Positions 42,364 to 51,206 of a stretch of 64,000 nucleotides of DNA are shown here, in pieces. Source of the DNA: Mesorhizobium ciceri biovar biserrulae WSM1271 (lineage in GTDB: Bacteria > Pseudomonadota > Alphaproteobacteria > Rhizobiales > Rhizobiaceae); NCBI RefSeq assembly GCF_000185905.1, contig NC_014923.1, positions 4,115,501 to 4,179,500 of the forward strand, in the 5' to 3' direction. The notes beneath the pieces were generated by a model. The model was not told the DNA's origin and did not search any database. It was given only the letters and a program-made list of their open reading frames with translations. The first letter of the stretch is position 1. The number at the start of each line of letters is the position of its first letter. The translations under genes and the position numbers were made by a program.

Positions 42364-42849
42364 ATGAACAGAATCACAACGAGCCTGCTGGCGACCGCTC
42401 TCTCCGCCACATTCGTTGCGGCGGAGGCGGTGTCGGTTAATGCCCAACCGAACTATGTGCCGCAGTCCCAGGTCGCGGTGCCGGATGTACAGACAGTCCA
42501 GTACCGGGAGTGGCGCAAGGACCGCTACAATCGCAATTTTTCGCGTGACCGCAGTTTTTCGCGTGACCGCAATTTTTCCCGCAATCGCGGCGCGTATTGG
42601 AACGGCCATCGGGGCTATCGCGAATATCGCCCCGGCTACCGTCGTCACGGCGATTATTGGTTCCCGCTTGCGGCCTTCGCTACCGGCGCGCTGATTACCG
42701 GGGCAATCATCAACAACGAAAACAACCGCGTCTACGGGGGCAACGCCCACGTCCAGTGGTGCTACGACCACTATCGCAGCTACCGGGCTTCGGACAACAC
42801 GTTCCAGCCGAATTACGGCCCTCGCAAGGAGTGCCGTTCGCCTTACTGA
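42364..42849 (+). CDS. BA14K family protein
   Basis: A 161-residue exported protein: signal peptide ending near VSVNAQ (residue 27), a low-complexity Arg/Phe/Ser/Asn region with three six-residue repeats (FSRDR units, about 58-75), one hydrophobic segment (FPLAAFATGALITGAIINN), and the C-terminal VQWCYDHYRSYRASDNTFQPNYGPRKEC block that defines BA14K. The family includes an immunoreactive, lectin-like Brucella protein. GGAGAAG precedes ATG. It ends at a strong terminator. Confidence 0.9.
   Translation: MNRITTSLLATALSATFVAAEAVSVNAQPNYVPQSQVAVPDVQTVQYREWRKDRYNRNFSRDRSFSRDRNFSRNRGAYWNGHRGYREYRPGYRRHGDYWFPLAAFATGALITGAIINNENNRVYGGNAHVQWCYDHYRSYRASDNTFQPNYGPRKECRSPY
42535..42588 (+). repeat. Three tandem 18-bp repeats inside BA14K gene
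   Basis: Three in-frame 18-base units encode N/S-F-S-R-D/N-R. The first two differ mainly at the first codon; the third has two further changes (tcc for tcg, aat for gac). Such a run can change length by slippage without breaking the frame. Confidence 0.8.
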
Positions 42850-42870
42850 TCCGAAGTGTGAGTACCGAGT

Positions 42871-42908
42871 AAAAATGGCCTGCGCCGGCAACAGCGCGGG
42901 CCATTTTT
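42871..42908 (+). terminator. Rho-independent terminator after BA14K gene
   Basis: AAAAATGGCC-TGCGC pairs with GCGC-GGGCCATTTTT through a 15-bp stem containing one G-U pair, with an eight-base loop and T-run. It lies 21 bases past the stop and, being A/T-flanked on both sides, could also stop the convergent DUF6882 gene. Confidence 0.85.
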
Positions 42909-42935
42909 CGACGTGTCCAGGCGCGAGAGTGCTGG

Positions 42936-43343
42936 TCAGTTCGCCCAGCTGATACTTTTGAAAATCAAATAGAGCGCTCCACCCTCACCACGCGGTGAGC
43001 GATACGCACCGAGAGCATGGCAAATTCGAACCATTGTTCCCGTCAATTCCCAACCCAGCGCTTCCAGGTCATTGCCGGCGTTGGGCACATAGGCCTGGGC
43101 CAACTCATCTATGCTGTTCTTCTCGCCGAAGGAGCGAACCAGCTTGGCGTCGCTGAGAAGCTCGCTGGGCAAATTCGAATTTGCCCAAGCCCACAGCCAA
43201 TTGCTGGCCTTGGCGCTCGTGGAGCCTGCAATCTGGATCTCAGTGACGATCTTGACGCCTCCTTCATCCGAGAACAGAAGCTTTCCGGCCGTGAGGTCAT
43301 AGTCATAGCGTGACCAACTGCCGAGGCGAAAATCTCTATGCAA
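42936..43343 (-). CDS. DUF6882-like protein, probably frameshifted near its N-terminus
   Basis: The readable frame gives 135 residues from a TTG at 43343 (SRYDYDLTAGKLLFSDEGG, NWLWAWANSNLP, YVPNAGNDLEALGWEL), matching the DUF6882 pattern. There is no good start for it. Upstream, GGTGAGGGGAGA precedes an ATG at 43410 that opens MKPDWYPAWRDG; reading through one extra C at 43371-43377 joins this directly to VEQLHAKNDRLHRDFRLG and the main frame. A one-base frameshift in an otherwise intact gene is therefore likely, giving a full span of 42936-43410. Function unknown. It lies downstream of glpK. Confidence 0.6.
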   Translation of the reverse strand: MHRDFRLGSWSRYDYDLTAGKLLFSDEGGVKIVTEIQIAGSTSAKASNWLWAWANSNLPSELLSDAKLVRSFGEKNSIDELAQAYVPNAGNDLEALGWELTGTMVRICHALGAYRSPRGEGGALYLIFKSISWAN

Positions 43344-43436
43344 GCGGTCATTCTTGGCATGCAGTTGCTCAACGGCCGTCGCGCCAAGCAGGATACCAGT
43401 CTGGCTTCATTCTCCCCTCACCCTGATGGCTGCTCA

Positions 43437-44927
43437 CTACACGCTCAGCGTCCGGCGCACAGCATCGCGCCAACCAGCAAGTTTGGCTGCGCGCGCGGAG
43501 CCATCCATGGCCGGCTGGAACCTCCGCTCGAGCGCCCAGCTCTTCGCGAATTTCTTGGCATCCGGCCACACGCCTGCCTTCGACCCGGCGAGCCACGCGG
43601 CACCCAGCGCCGTCGTCTCCAGGATGGTCGGACGGTCGACCGGCGCGTCGAGGATGTCGGCCAGCCTCTGCATGGTCCAGTCCGACGCAACCATGCCGCC
43701 GTCGACCCGCAGCACGGTCTTGGCCGAAGCTCCCTTCCAGTCCTTACGCATGGCGTCGAGCAGGTCGCGCGTCTGGTAGGCGACGGATTCGAGTGCGGCG
43801 CGGGCGAATTCCGCCGGCCCGGAATTGCGCGTCAGCCCGAAAATGGCGCCGCGTGCCTCGGCGTCCCAATGCGGCGCGCCGAGCCCGACGAAGGCCGGCA
43901 CCAGGTAGACGTTTTGCGTTGGATCAGCCTCGGCAGCCAGCTTGCCGCTTTGCTCGGCCTTGCCGATCACCTTGATGCCGTCGCGCAGCCATTGGACCGC
44001 GGCGCCGGCAATGAAGATCGAGCCCTCCAGCGCATAAGTGGTCTTGCCGTTCAGCCTGTAGGCAATAGTGGTCAAGAGCCGGTTCTTCGAACGCACAAGG
44101 TCGCTGCCGGTGTTGAGCAGCGCAAAGCAGCCCGTGCCGTAGGTGGATTTCATCATGCCCGGCTCGAAACAGGCCTGGCCGATGGTCGCCGCGTGCTGGT
44201 CGCCGGCAACGCCAAGGATTCTTATCTCGGCGCCGAAGAGATTTTTCTCCGTGATTCCATAGTCATCGGCGCAGTCTTTTACCTCGGGTAGCATTTTTGC
44301 CGGGATGTTCAGTATCGACAGCAGTTCGTTGTCCCAGGCATTTTTCTCGATGTTGTAGACCAGCGTGCGCGAGGCGTTGGTTGCGTCCGTGGCGTGGACC
44401 TTGCCGCCGGTCAGCCGCCAGATCAGAAAGCTGTCGATGGTGCCGGCGAGCAACTCGCCCTTCTCGGCACGACGCCGCGCCCCTTTTACCTTGTCCAGCA
44501 TCCAGGCGATCTTGGTACCGGAAAAATACGGATCAAGCAGCAGGCCGGTTTTTTTGGTGAACTTTTTCTCCAGTCCCTGCTTCTTCAGTTTCTGGCACAG
44601 CGGCGTGGTGCGCCGGTCCTGCCAGACAATGGCATTGTGGATCGGCTTGCCGGTCGCCTTGTCCCAGATGACGACGGTTTCGCGCTGATTGGTGATGCCG
44701 AGCGCGGCCACTTCGGATGCAGCCCGGCCGGCATTCTTCAGCGCCGCCTTCACGGTCGTCACCACGCTCGCCCAGATGTCTTCGGGATCGTGCTCGACCC
44801 AGCCGGAGGCCGGATAGTGCTGGGTGAATTCCTTCTGCCCGCTGCCGGCAACCTTCATATCGCCGTCGAACAGGATCGCCCGGGTCGAAGTCGTGCCCTG
44901 GTCGATGGCAAGGATGTATCCGGTCAT
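43437..44927 (-). CDS. glpK: Glycerol kinase
   Basis: A 496-residue FGGY-family kinase converting glycerol to glycerol-3-phosphate. Key segments are DQGTTSTRAI at 9-18, GITNQRETVVIWDKATG, NAIVWQDRRT, DPYFSGTKIAW and GVAGDQHAATIGQ. ATG at 44927 has GGGGAAG upstream; the open frame above it is not coding. It is the last gene of the glp locus, separated from glpV by 200 bases containing repeats and a terminator hairpin, so it may have its own promoter. Confidence 0.97.
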   Translation of the reverse strand: MTGYILAIDQGTTSTRAILFDGDMKVAGSGQKEFTQHYPASGWVEHDPEDIWASVVTTVKAALKNAGRAASEVAALGITNQRETVVIWDKATGKPIHNAIVWQDRRTTPLCQKLKKQGLEKKFTKKTGLLLDPYFSGTKIAWMLDKVKGARRRAEKGELLAGTIDSFLIWRLTGGKVHATDATNASRTLVYNIEKNAWDNELLSILNIPAKMLPEVKDCADDYGITEKNLFGAEIRILGVAGDQHAATIGQACFEPGMMKSTYGTGCFALLNTGSDLVRSKNRLLTTIAYRLNGKTTYALEGSIFIAGAAVQWLRDGIKVIGKAEQSGKLAAEADPTQNVYLVPAFVGLGAPHWDAEARGAIFGLTRNSGPAEFARAALESVAYQTRDLLDAMRKDWKGASAKTVLRVDGGMVASDWTMQRLADILDAPVDRPTILETTALGAAWLAGSKAGVWPDAKKFAKSWALERRFQPAMDGSARAAKLAGWRDAVRRTLSV

Positions 44928-44944
44928 TCTGCTTCCCCGCTTAA

Positions 44945-45047
44945 TGCATGTCGCCCAAAGGTGACCTCGGTTTTGGGAGAACGACATGCACAAAAACAAA
45001 GACCTAAAGCGCGTTGCATGAATCCGTCTCAACGCGACGCGCTTTAG
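44945..45047. repeat. Two palindromic rhizobial intergenic repeats between glpV and glpK
   Basis: First element: TGCATGTCG (44945) and CGACATGCA (44982-44990) with inner CCCAAA/TTTGGG, an interrupted hairpin. Second: CTAAAGCGCG (45004-45013) and CGCGCTTTAG (45038-45047). I recall close versions of both motifs from many Mesorhizobium intergenic regions. They would form hairpins in the glp transcript. The palindromes are seen; multi-copy status is from memory. Confidence 0.65.
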
Positions 45048-45061
45048 TCTTTTACACAAAC

Positions 45062-45090
45062 AGGGGAGACGGCAAGATGCCGCCTCCCCT
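45062..45090 (-). terminator. Hairpin after glpV
   Basis: AGGGGAG-CGGC pairs with GCCG-CTCCCCT (11 bp with one mismatch, five-base loop), 36 bases past the glpV stop. On the minus strand it is followed by GTTTGTGTAAAAG. It probably ends most of the glpD-glpV message. Confidence 0.6.
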
Positions 45091-45126
45091 ATTCTCATGA
45101 TGCTGGCGCGAGCGCCGACACCAAGG

Positions 45127-46854
45127 CTACTTCTGCCAGCTCTTCACCAGTTCGTCGTAGTTGATGGTGATCGGCTTTTCCTTCTCGTTCTCGATCTTCA
45201 ACTGAGGAGCGAGATTGCCCTTCTTGACCGCGTCGGCGTTCCAGTAGGCGAGGTCATGCTCTTCGGCCATCTTTGGGCCGATATCGCCCTGGACGCCCGA
45301 CTTCTCGATGCGGCTCATGACCTTTTCCTGTTCGCCGCAGAGCGAGTCCATCGCTTCCTGCGCGGTCTTGGCGCCCGACGACGCATCGCCGATCGCCTGC
45401 CACCAGAGCTGTGCCAGCTTCGGATAGTCAGGCACGTTGGTGCCGGTCGGCGACCACTGAACGCGGGCCGGCGAACGGTAGAACTCGATCAGGCCACCGA
45501 GCTTCGGAGCCCGCTCGGTGAAGCTCTTGTCGTGGATCGTGCTCTCGCGGATGAAGGTCAAGCCGACATGGCTCTTCTTCACGTCGACTGTCTTCGAGGT
45601 GACGAACTGCGCGTAGAGCCAGGCGGCCTTGGCGCGGTCGGTCGGGGTCGACTTCATCAGCGTCCAGGAGCCGACGTCCTGATAGCCGAGCTTCATGCCG
45701 TCCTTCCAGTAGACGCCATGCGGCGACGGCGCCATGCGCCACTTCGGCGTACCGTCGTCGTTCAGCACCGCCTTGGCGCCGGCATCGACCATCGAAGCGG
45801 TGAAGGCGGTGTACCAAAAGATCTGCTGGGCAACCGCGCCCTGCGCCGGAACCGGGCCGGATTCGGAGAAGGTCATGCCCTGGGCTTCCGCCGGAGCGTA
45901 GGCCTTCAGCCAGTCGAGGTATTTCTGGATCGAGTAGACGGCGGCCGGGCCATTGGTGTCGCCGCCGCGCGCCGTGCAGGAGCCGACCGGACGCGAATTC
46001 TCGTCGACCTTAATGCCCCACTCATCGACCGGCAGACCGTTCGGCAGGCCCTTGTCGCCATTGCCGGCCATCGACAGCCAGGCGTCGGTGAACCGCCAGC
46101 CGAGCGACGGGTCCTTCTTGCCGTAGTCCATGTGGCCATAGACCTTCTTGCCGTCGATCTCGCGGCCGGTGAAGAACTCGGCGATGTCCTCATAGGCAGA
46201 CCAGTTGACGGGAACGCCAAGGTCGTAGCCGTACTTGGCCTTGAAGTCCGCCTTGTTCTTCTCGTCGTTGAACCAGTCGTAACGGAACCAGTAGAGGTTC
46301 GCGAACTGCTGGTCGGGAAGCTGATAGAGCTTCTTGTCCGGAGCGGTCGTGAACGAGGTGCCGATAAAATCCTTCAGGTCGAGGTTCGGGTTGGTGACAT
46401 CCTTGCCCTCGCCCGCCATCCAGTCGGTCAAATTGCGCACCTGCTGGTAGCGCCAGTGGGTGCCGATCAGGTCGGAATCGTTGACCCAGCCGTCATAAAG
46501 GTTCTGGCCCGTCTGCATCTGGGTCTGGATCTTCTCGACGACGTCGCCTTCCTGGATGACGTCATGCGTGATCTTGATGCCGGTGATGGCGGTAAAGGCC
46601 GGCGCCAGCACCTGCGATTCATACTGGTGCGTGGCGATGGTTTCCGAAACGACCTTGATGTCCATGCCGGCGAAAGGCTTCGCGGCATCGATGAACCACT
46701 GCATTTCGGCTTCCTGGCCAGCGCGGTCGAGCGTCGAGAGCGGGCCGATTTCCTTGTCCAGGAAAGCCTTTGCCTCGTCCATCCCGGCATAGGCATTGCC
46801 CACGCCCAGCAACAGGACAAGGGCCGTCGTTGATGTTAAAAATTGCCTTCGCAT
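45127..46854 (-). CDS. glpV: Glycerol ABC transporter substrate-binding protein
   Basis: A 575-residue periplasmic binding protein, longer than the usual 400-450. A Sec signal peptide (MRRQFLTSTTALVLLLGVGNAYAG) is cleaved near residue 23. Segments QYESQVLAPAFTAITGIKI, DLIGTHWRYQQV and QVSWTPTG-like SPARVQWSPTGTNVPDYP match the binding component of the rhizobial GlpSTPQUV glycerol importer. It is last in the transporter operon. Confidence 0.88.
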   Translation of the reverse strand: MRRQFLTSTTALVLLLGVGNAYAGMDEAKAFLDKEIGPLSTLDRAGQEAEMQWFIDAAKPFAGMDIKVVSETIATHQYESQVLAPAFTAITGIKITHDVIQEGDVVEKIQTQMQTGQNLYDGWVNDSDLIGTHWRYQQVRNLTDWMAGEGKDVTNPNLDLKDFIGTSFTTAPDKKLYQLPDQQFANLYWFRYDWFNDEKNKADFKAKYGYDLGVPVNWSAYEDIAEFFTGREIDGKKVYGHMDYGKKDPSLGWRFTDAWLSMAGNGDKGLPNGLPVDEWGIKVDENSRPVGSCTARGGDTNGPAAVYSIQKYLDWLKAYAPAEAQGMTFSESGPVPAQGAVAQQIFWYTAFTASMVDAGAKAVLNDDGTPKWRMAPSPHGVYWKDGMKLGYQDVGSWTLMKSTPTDRAKAAWLYAQFVTSKTVDVKKSHVGLTFIRESTIHDKSFTERAPKLGGLIEFYRSPARVQWSPTGTNVPDYPKLAQLWWQAIGDASSGAKTAQEAMDSLCGEQEKVMSRIEKSGVQGDIGPKMAEEHDLAYWNADAVKKGNLAPQLKIENEKEKPITINYDELVKSWQK

Positions 46855-46933
46855 GTGTTTCCTCCACAGTTTTAAGGTTCAAGTGCGATCTGGAGCGGCC
46901 GCCGGCACGCGGTCGCTCCAACAGTTTCCCCCT

Positions 46934-47221
46934 CTATACGTAGCGGAACACGCCAATGGCGTAGACCACGGAGAGAGCGAGAGCCCACCACAGGTTGGAT
47001 CCGACAAGACCCAACCAAGCGAGATGGATAAAGGCGCTGCCAAGCAGCGACAGGAAAAGACGGTCGCCGCGCGTTGTCTCGAAGCGCAGCACGCCGACGC
47101 GCGGATTGCCGCCCGGCGAAGCGTATTCCCAAGCCGCCATGCCGCACAGCAGCAGAAGGATGGTCCCGAAAAAGGCCGCCGTCGGCCACGTCCACGCCAT
47201 CCAGGTGAGGTCGAAATTCAT
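46934..47221 (-). CDS. glpU: Small membrane component of glycerol importer (DUF2160)
   Basis: A 95-residue protein with three hydrophobic segments (about 13-30, 56-73, 76-92) and the WMAWTWPTAAFFGTILLLL and GNPRVGVL segments of DUF2160. In the rhizobial system it sits between the GlpQ permease and the GlpV binding protein, as here. Its role is unknown. It starts two bases after the glpQ stop. Confidence 0.88.
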   Translation of the reverse strand: MNFDLTWMAWTWPTAAFFGTILLLLCGMAAWEYASPGGNPRVGVLRFETTRGDRLFLSLLGSAFIHLAWLGLVGSNLWWALALSVVYAIGVFRYV

Positions 47222-47223
47222 CG

Positions 47224-48138
<915 letters not shown>

Positions 48139-48139
48139 C

Positions 48140-49006
48140 TCAGCGCTCCGCGTCGTAGTTGGTCATCACGGTGTAGAAGACCCATGACAGCAGAAGGACG
48201 ATGAGGAAGTAGACCAGCGACATGGCTGCGGCCGGACCGAGGTCGAACTGGCCGAGCGCGGTCTTGACGAGGTCGATCGACAGGAATGTCGTCGAGTTGC
48301 CGGGACCGCCTCCCGTCACCACGAAGGGTTCGGTATAGATCATGAAGCTGTCCATGAAGCGAAGCAGCACGGCGATCAGCAGCACCCTGTTCATCTTCGG
48401 CAGCTGGATGTAGCGGAACACCGCCCAGCGCGAGGCGCCATCGATCTTGGCCGCCTGATAGAAGGCATCCGGAATGGAGACCAGGCCGGCATAGCAGAGC
48501 AGCACGACGAGGCTGGTCCAGTGCCAGACATCCATGATGATGACGGTGACCCAGGCATCGAACGGGTCCTGCACATAGTTGTAGTCGATGCCGAGCGCGT
48601 TGACGTAGTAGCCGAGCAGGCCGATGTCGTTGCGGCCGAAGACCTGCCAGATGGTGCCGACGACGTTCCACGGAATCAGCAGCGGCAGCGCCATGAGCAC
48701 CAGGCAGACCGGCACGCCCCAGCCCTTTTTCGGCATGTTGAGCGCGATGAAGATGCCGAGCGGCACTTCGATCGCCAGGATGATGAAGGAGAAGATCAGG
48801 TTGCGGACCATCGCTTCCCAGAAGCGGCTGGAAGACAGCAGTTCCTCGAACCACTCGGTGCCGGCCCAGAAGAAGACGTTGTTGCCGAAAGTGTCCTGCA
48901 CCGAATAGTTGACGACGGTCATCAGCGGGATGACCGCCGAGAACGCCACCAGCACCAGCACCGGCAGCACCAGGAACCAGGCCTTGTTGTTCCAGGTCTT
49001 TTCCAT
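48140..49006 (-). CDS. glpP: Glycerol ABC transporter permease GlpP
   Basis: A 288-residue MalF-like permease with six hydrophobic segments and EAA loop IPDAFYQAAKIDGASRWAVFR. It forms the channel with GlpQ. ATG abuts the glpT stop codon (TAG ATG). Confidence 0.9.
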   Translation of the reverse strand: MEKTWNNKAWFLVLPVLVLVAFSAVIPLMTVVNYSVQDTFGNNVFFWAGTEWFEELLSSSRFWEAMVRNLIFSFIILAIEVPLGIFIALNMPKKGWGVPVCLVLMALPLLIPWNVVGTIWQVFGRNDIGLLGYYVNALGIDYNYVQDPFDAWVTVIIMDVWHWTSLVVLLCYAGLVSIPDAFYQAAKIDGASRWAVFRYIQLPKMNRVLLIAVLLRFMDSFMIYTEPFVVTGGGPGNSTTFLSIDLVKTALGQFDLGPAAAMSLVYFLIVLLLSWVFYTVMTNYDAER

Positions 49007-50074
49007 CTATGCCCCCATCTCGACGCGCCAGGAATCGGCATAGATGTTGATGCCGGCCGGCTCGAACCGCACCTTCGGATCGGCCGGCACGGTCTCGTCC
49101 TCACCGATGACGGCCGCAATCTCGCGGCCTTCGAGCTTGGCGCGGACCACCTTGTGGCGGCCGAGATCCTCGACCTTGCTGACCTGCACGGCCATGCCGT
49201 CGCGGCCAAGCCGGACATATTCGGGACGGATGCCGAGTTCGATGGCGCCGCTGCCCGCTTTTGGCGCGCCCGGCAGTTCGATGCGCTGCGAGCCGAGCGT
49301 CGCCGTCTTGCCGTCGATGGCCACCGGCATGACGTTCATGCCGGGCGAGCCGATGAAATAACCGACAAAGGTATGGCGTGGCCGTTCGAACAGTTCGGCC
49401 GGCGTGCCGATCTGGACGATGCCGCCGTCATACATGACCACAACCTGGTCGGCGAAGGTCAGCGCCTCGGTCTGGTCGTGGGTCACATAGACCATGGTGT
49501 AGCCGAAGCGGCGGTGCAGCTGCTTCAGCTGCGAGCGCAGCACCCATTTCATATGCGGGTCGATGACGGTCAGCGGCTCGTCGAACAGGATGGCGTTGAC
49601 GTCGGAGCGCACCAGCCCGCGGCCGAGCGAGATCTTCTGCTTCTGGTCGGCGGTCAGGCCCCTCGCCTTCTTCTTCGCCCAAGACGCCAGGTCGATCATC
49701 TCCAGCGTCTCGCGCACCTTGCGGTCGACATCGGCTTCCGGCACGCCGCGATTGCGCAGCGGGAAGGCCAGATTGTCGTAGACGGTCATGGTGTCGTAGA
49801 TGACCGGGAACTGGAACACCTGCGCGATATTGCGCTCCTGCGTCGACAAATTGGTCACGTCCTTGCCGTTGAACAGCAACTGACCGTGCGACGGGTGCAG
49901 CAATCCCGAAATGATGTTGAGCAGCGTGGTCTTGCCGCAGCCCGATGGCCCGAGCAGCGCATAGGCGCCGCCGTCCTCGAAGGTGTGGTGCACTTCCCTG
50001 AGCGCGAAATCGGCATCCTTCCGAGGGTTCGGCAGATAGGAATGCCTGACATGGTTGACGTCTATGCGTGCCAT
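49007..50074 (-). CDS. glpT: Glycerol ABC transporter ATP-binding protein GlpT
   Basis: A 355-residue ATPase with TOBE domain. Walker A GPSGCGKT (42-49), Walker B ILFDEP (162-167) and switch histidine His199 (VTHDQTEAL) are normal, but the signature motif is LTADQKQ (140-146) in place of LSGGQ. Paired with GlpS, whose signature is normal, this would leave one good ATP site. It is not the glycerol-3-phosphate antiporter of the same name. Start MARIDVNHV at 50074; ten bases after glpS. Confidence 0.9.
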   Translation of the reverse strand: MARIDVNHVRHSYLPNPRKDADFALREVHHTFEDGGAYALLGPSGCGKTTLLNIISGLLHPSHGQLLFNGKDVTNLSTQERNIAQVFQFPVIYDTMTVYDNLAFPLRNRGVPEADVDRKVRETLEMIDLASWAKKKARGLTADQKQKISLGRGLVRSDVNAILFDEPLTVIDPHMKWVLRSQLKQLHRRFGYTMVYVTHDQTEALTFADQVVVMYDGGIVQIGTPAELFERPRHTFVGYFIGSPGMNVMPVAIDGKTATLGSQRIELPGAPKAGSGAIELGIRPEYVRLGRDGMAVQVSKVEDLGRHKVVRAKLEGREIAAVIGEDETVPADPKVRFEPAGINIYADSWRVEMGA

Positions 50075-50084
50075 ATCTTTCCCC

Positions 50085-51164
50085 TCAAGCCGCCAGCTTC
50101 GGCGCGGCCACGGCACGGCCGTGCTCGTCGAAGACCATGATGTGGCGCGGATCGATGAACACCTCGATCTCGGCGTCGGGTTCGAAGTCGCGGATGCCGT
50201 GGCTCAGCATCACCCAGCGCGCGTCCGCGAAATCGAGATGGATGAAGCTTTCCGAGCCGGTGATCTCGGTGATCGTCACCTTGGCGCGCACCGGCACAGC
50301 GGCGGCATTGGGCCGATCGAGCGACAGGTGATGCGGCTGAAAACCGACCGTGTACATGGCATCGGCAATGCCGGCGAGATCGGCGGGCACCGGCAGTTTG
50401 ACCCCACCTTCCAGCAGGAAATCCCCACCTTTCTTGGCCAGCACGATGGTGTTGAGCGGCGGGTCGGCGAAAGTCTTGGCCGTCACCAGATCGACCGGTT
50501 TGCGGAACACGTCGATGGTCGGTCCGAACTGGGTAATCCGCCCTTCGGAAAGCGTCGCCGTGTTGCCGCCGAGCAGCAGCGCTTCGTGCGGCTCGGTCGT
50601 GGCGTAGACGAAGATGGCGCCGGCGGCGGCGAAGATCCTGGGCAATTCGGCGCGCAGTTCCTCGCGCAATTTGTAGTCGAGATTGGCGAGCGGTTCGTCG
50701 AGCAGCACCAGGCTGGCGTTCTTGACGATGGCGCGCGCCAGTGCGGTGCGCTGCTGCTGGCCACCGGACAGGCTCAGCGGCGTGCGGTCGAGATAGGGCG
50801 TCAGCTTGAGAAGTGCTGCGGCATGGCGCACTTCCTTGTCGATCTTCGCCTGATCGGTTCCCGCCACCCTGAGCGGCGAGGCGATGTTCTCATAGACGGT
50901 CATCGCCGGATAGTTGATGAACTGCTGGTAGACCATGGCGATCTTGCGCTTCTGCACCGGCACGCCGGTGACATTCTGGCCGTCGAACCAGATCGAACCG
51001 GAGGTCGGCACGTCGAGGCCGGCCATCAGCCGCATCAGGCTGGTCTTGCCCGAAAGCGTCGGTCCGAGCAGGACATTGAGCGAGCCGTGCTGGAGCGTCA
51101 GCGACACATCGCTTATATGCGCGACAGCGCCGACCGTCTTGGTGACGTTTCTCAGTTCCAGCAT
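50085..51164 (-). CDS. glpS: Glycerol ABC transporter ATP-binding protein GlpS
   Basis: A 359-residue ATPase with TOBE domain. Walker A is GPTLSGKT (34-41), the signature LSGGQ (132-136) is canonical, and Walker B is VLLDEP (153-158). The switch position reads VYATTEPHEAL, so the catalytic histidine is replaced by Thr190. It is expected to form a heterodimer with GlpT. It follows glpD by 42 bases. Confidence 0.9.
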   Translation of the reverse strand: MLELRNVTKTVGAVAHISDVSLTLQHGSLNVLLGPTLSGKTSLMRLMAGLDVPTSGSIWFDGQNVTGVPVQKRKIAMVYQQFINYPAMTVYENIASPLRVAGTDQAKIDKEVRHAAALLKLTPYLDRTPLSLSGGQQQRTALARAIVKNASLVLLDEPLANLDYKLREELRAELPRIFAAAGAIFVYATTEPHEALLLGGNTATLSEGRITQFGPTIDVFRKPVDLVTAKTFADPPLNTIVLAKKGGDFLLEGGVKLPVPADLAGIADAMYTVGFQPHHLSLDRPNAAAVPVRAKVTITEITGSESFIHLDFADARWVMLSHGIRDFEPDAEIEVFIDPRHIMVFDEHGRAVAAPKLAA

Positions 51165-51206
51165 GACGCCTCCTCCCAGGCCTTCCGCATCAGCTCAAAC
51201 CCCTCT

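Noticed and set aside
45097..46833. Plus-strand open frame of 578 codons opposite glpV
   Set aside because: Same artefact of third-position GC bias; glpV on the minus strand is clearly the real gene.
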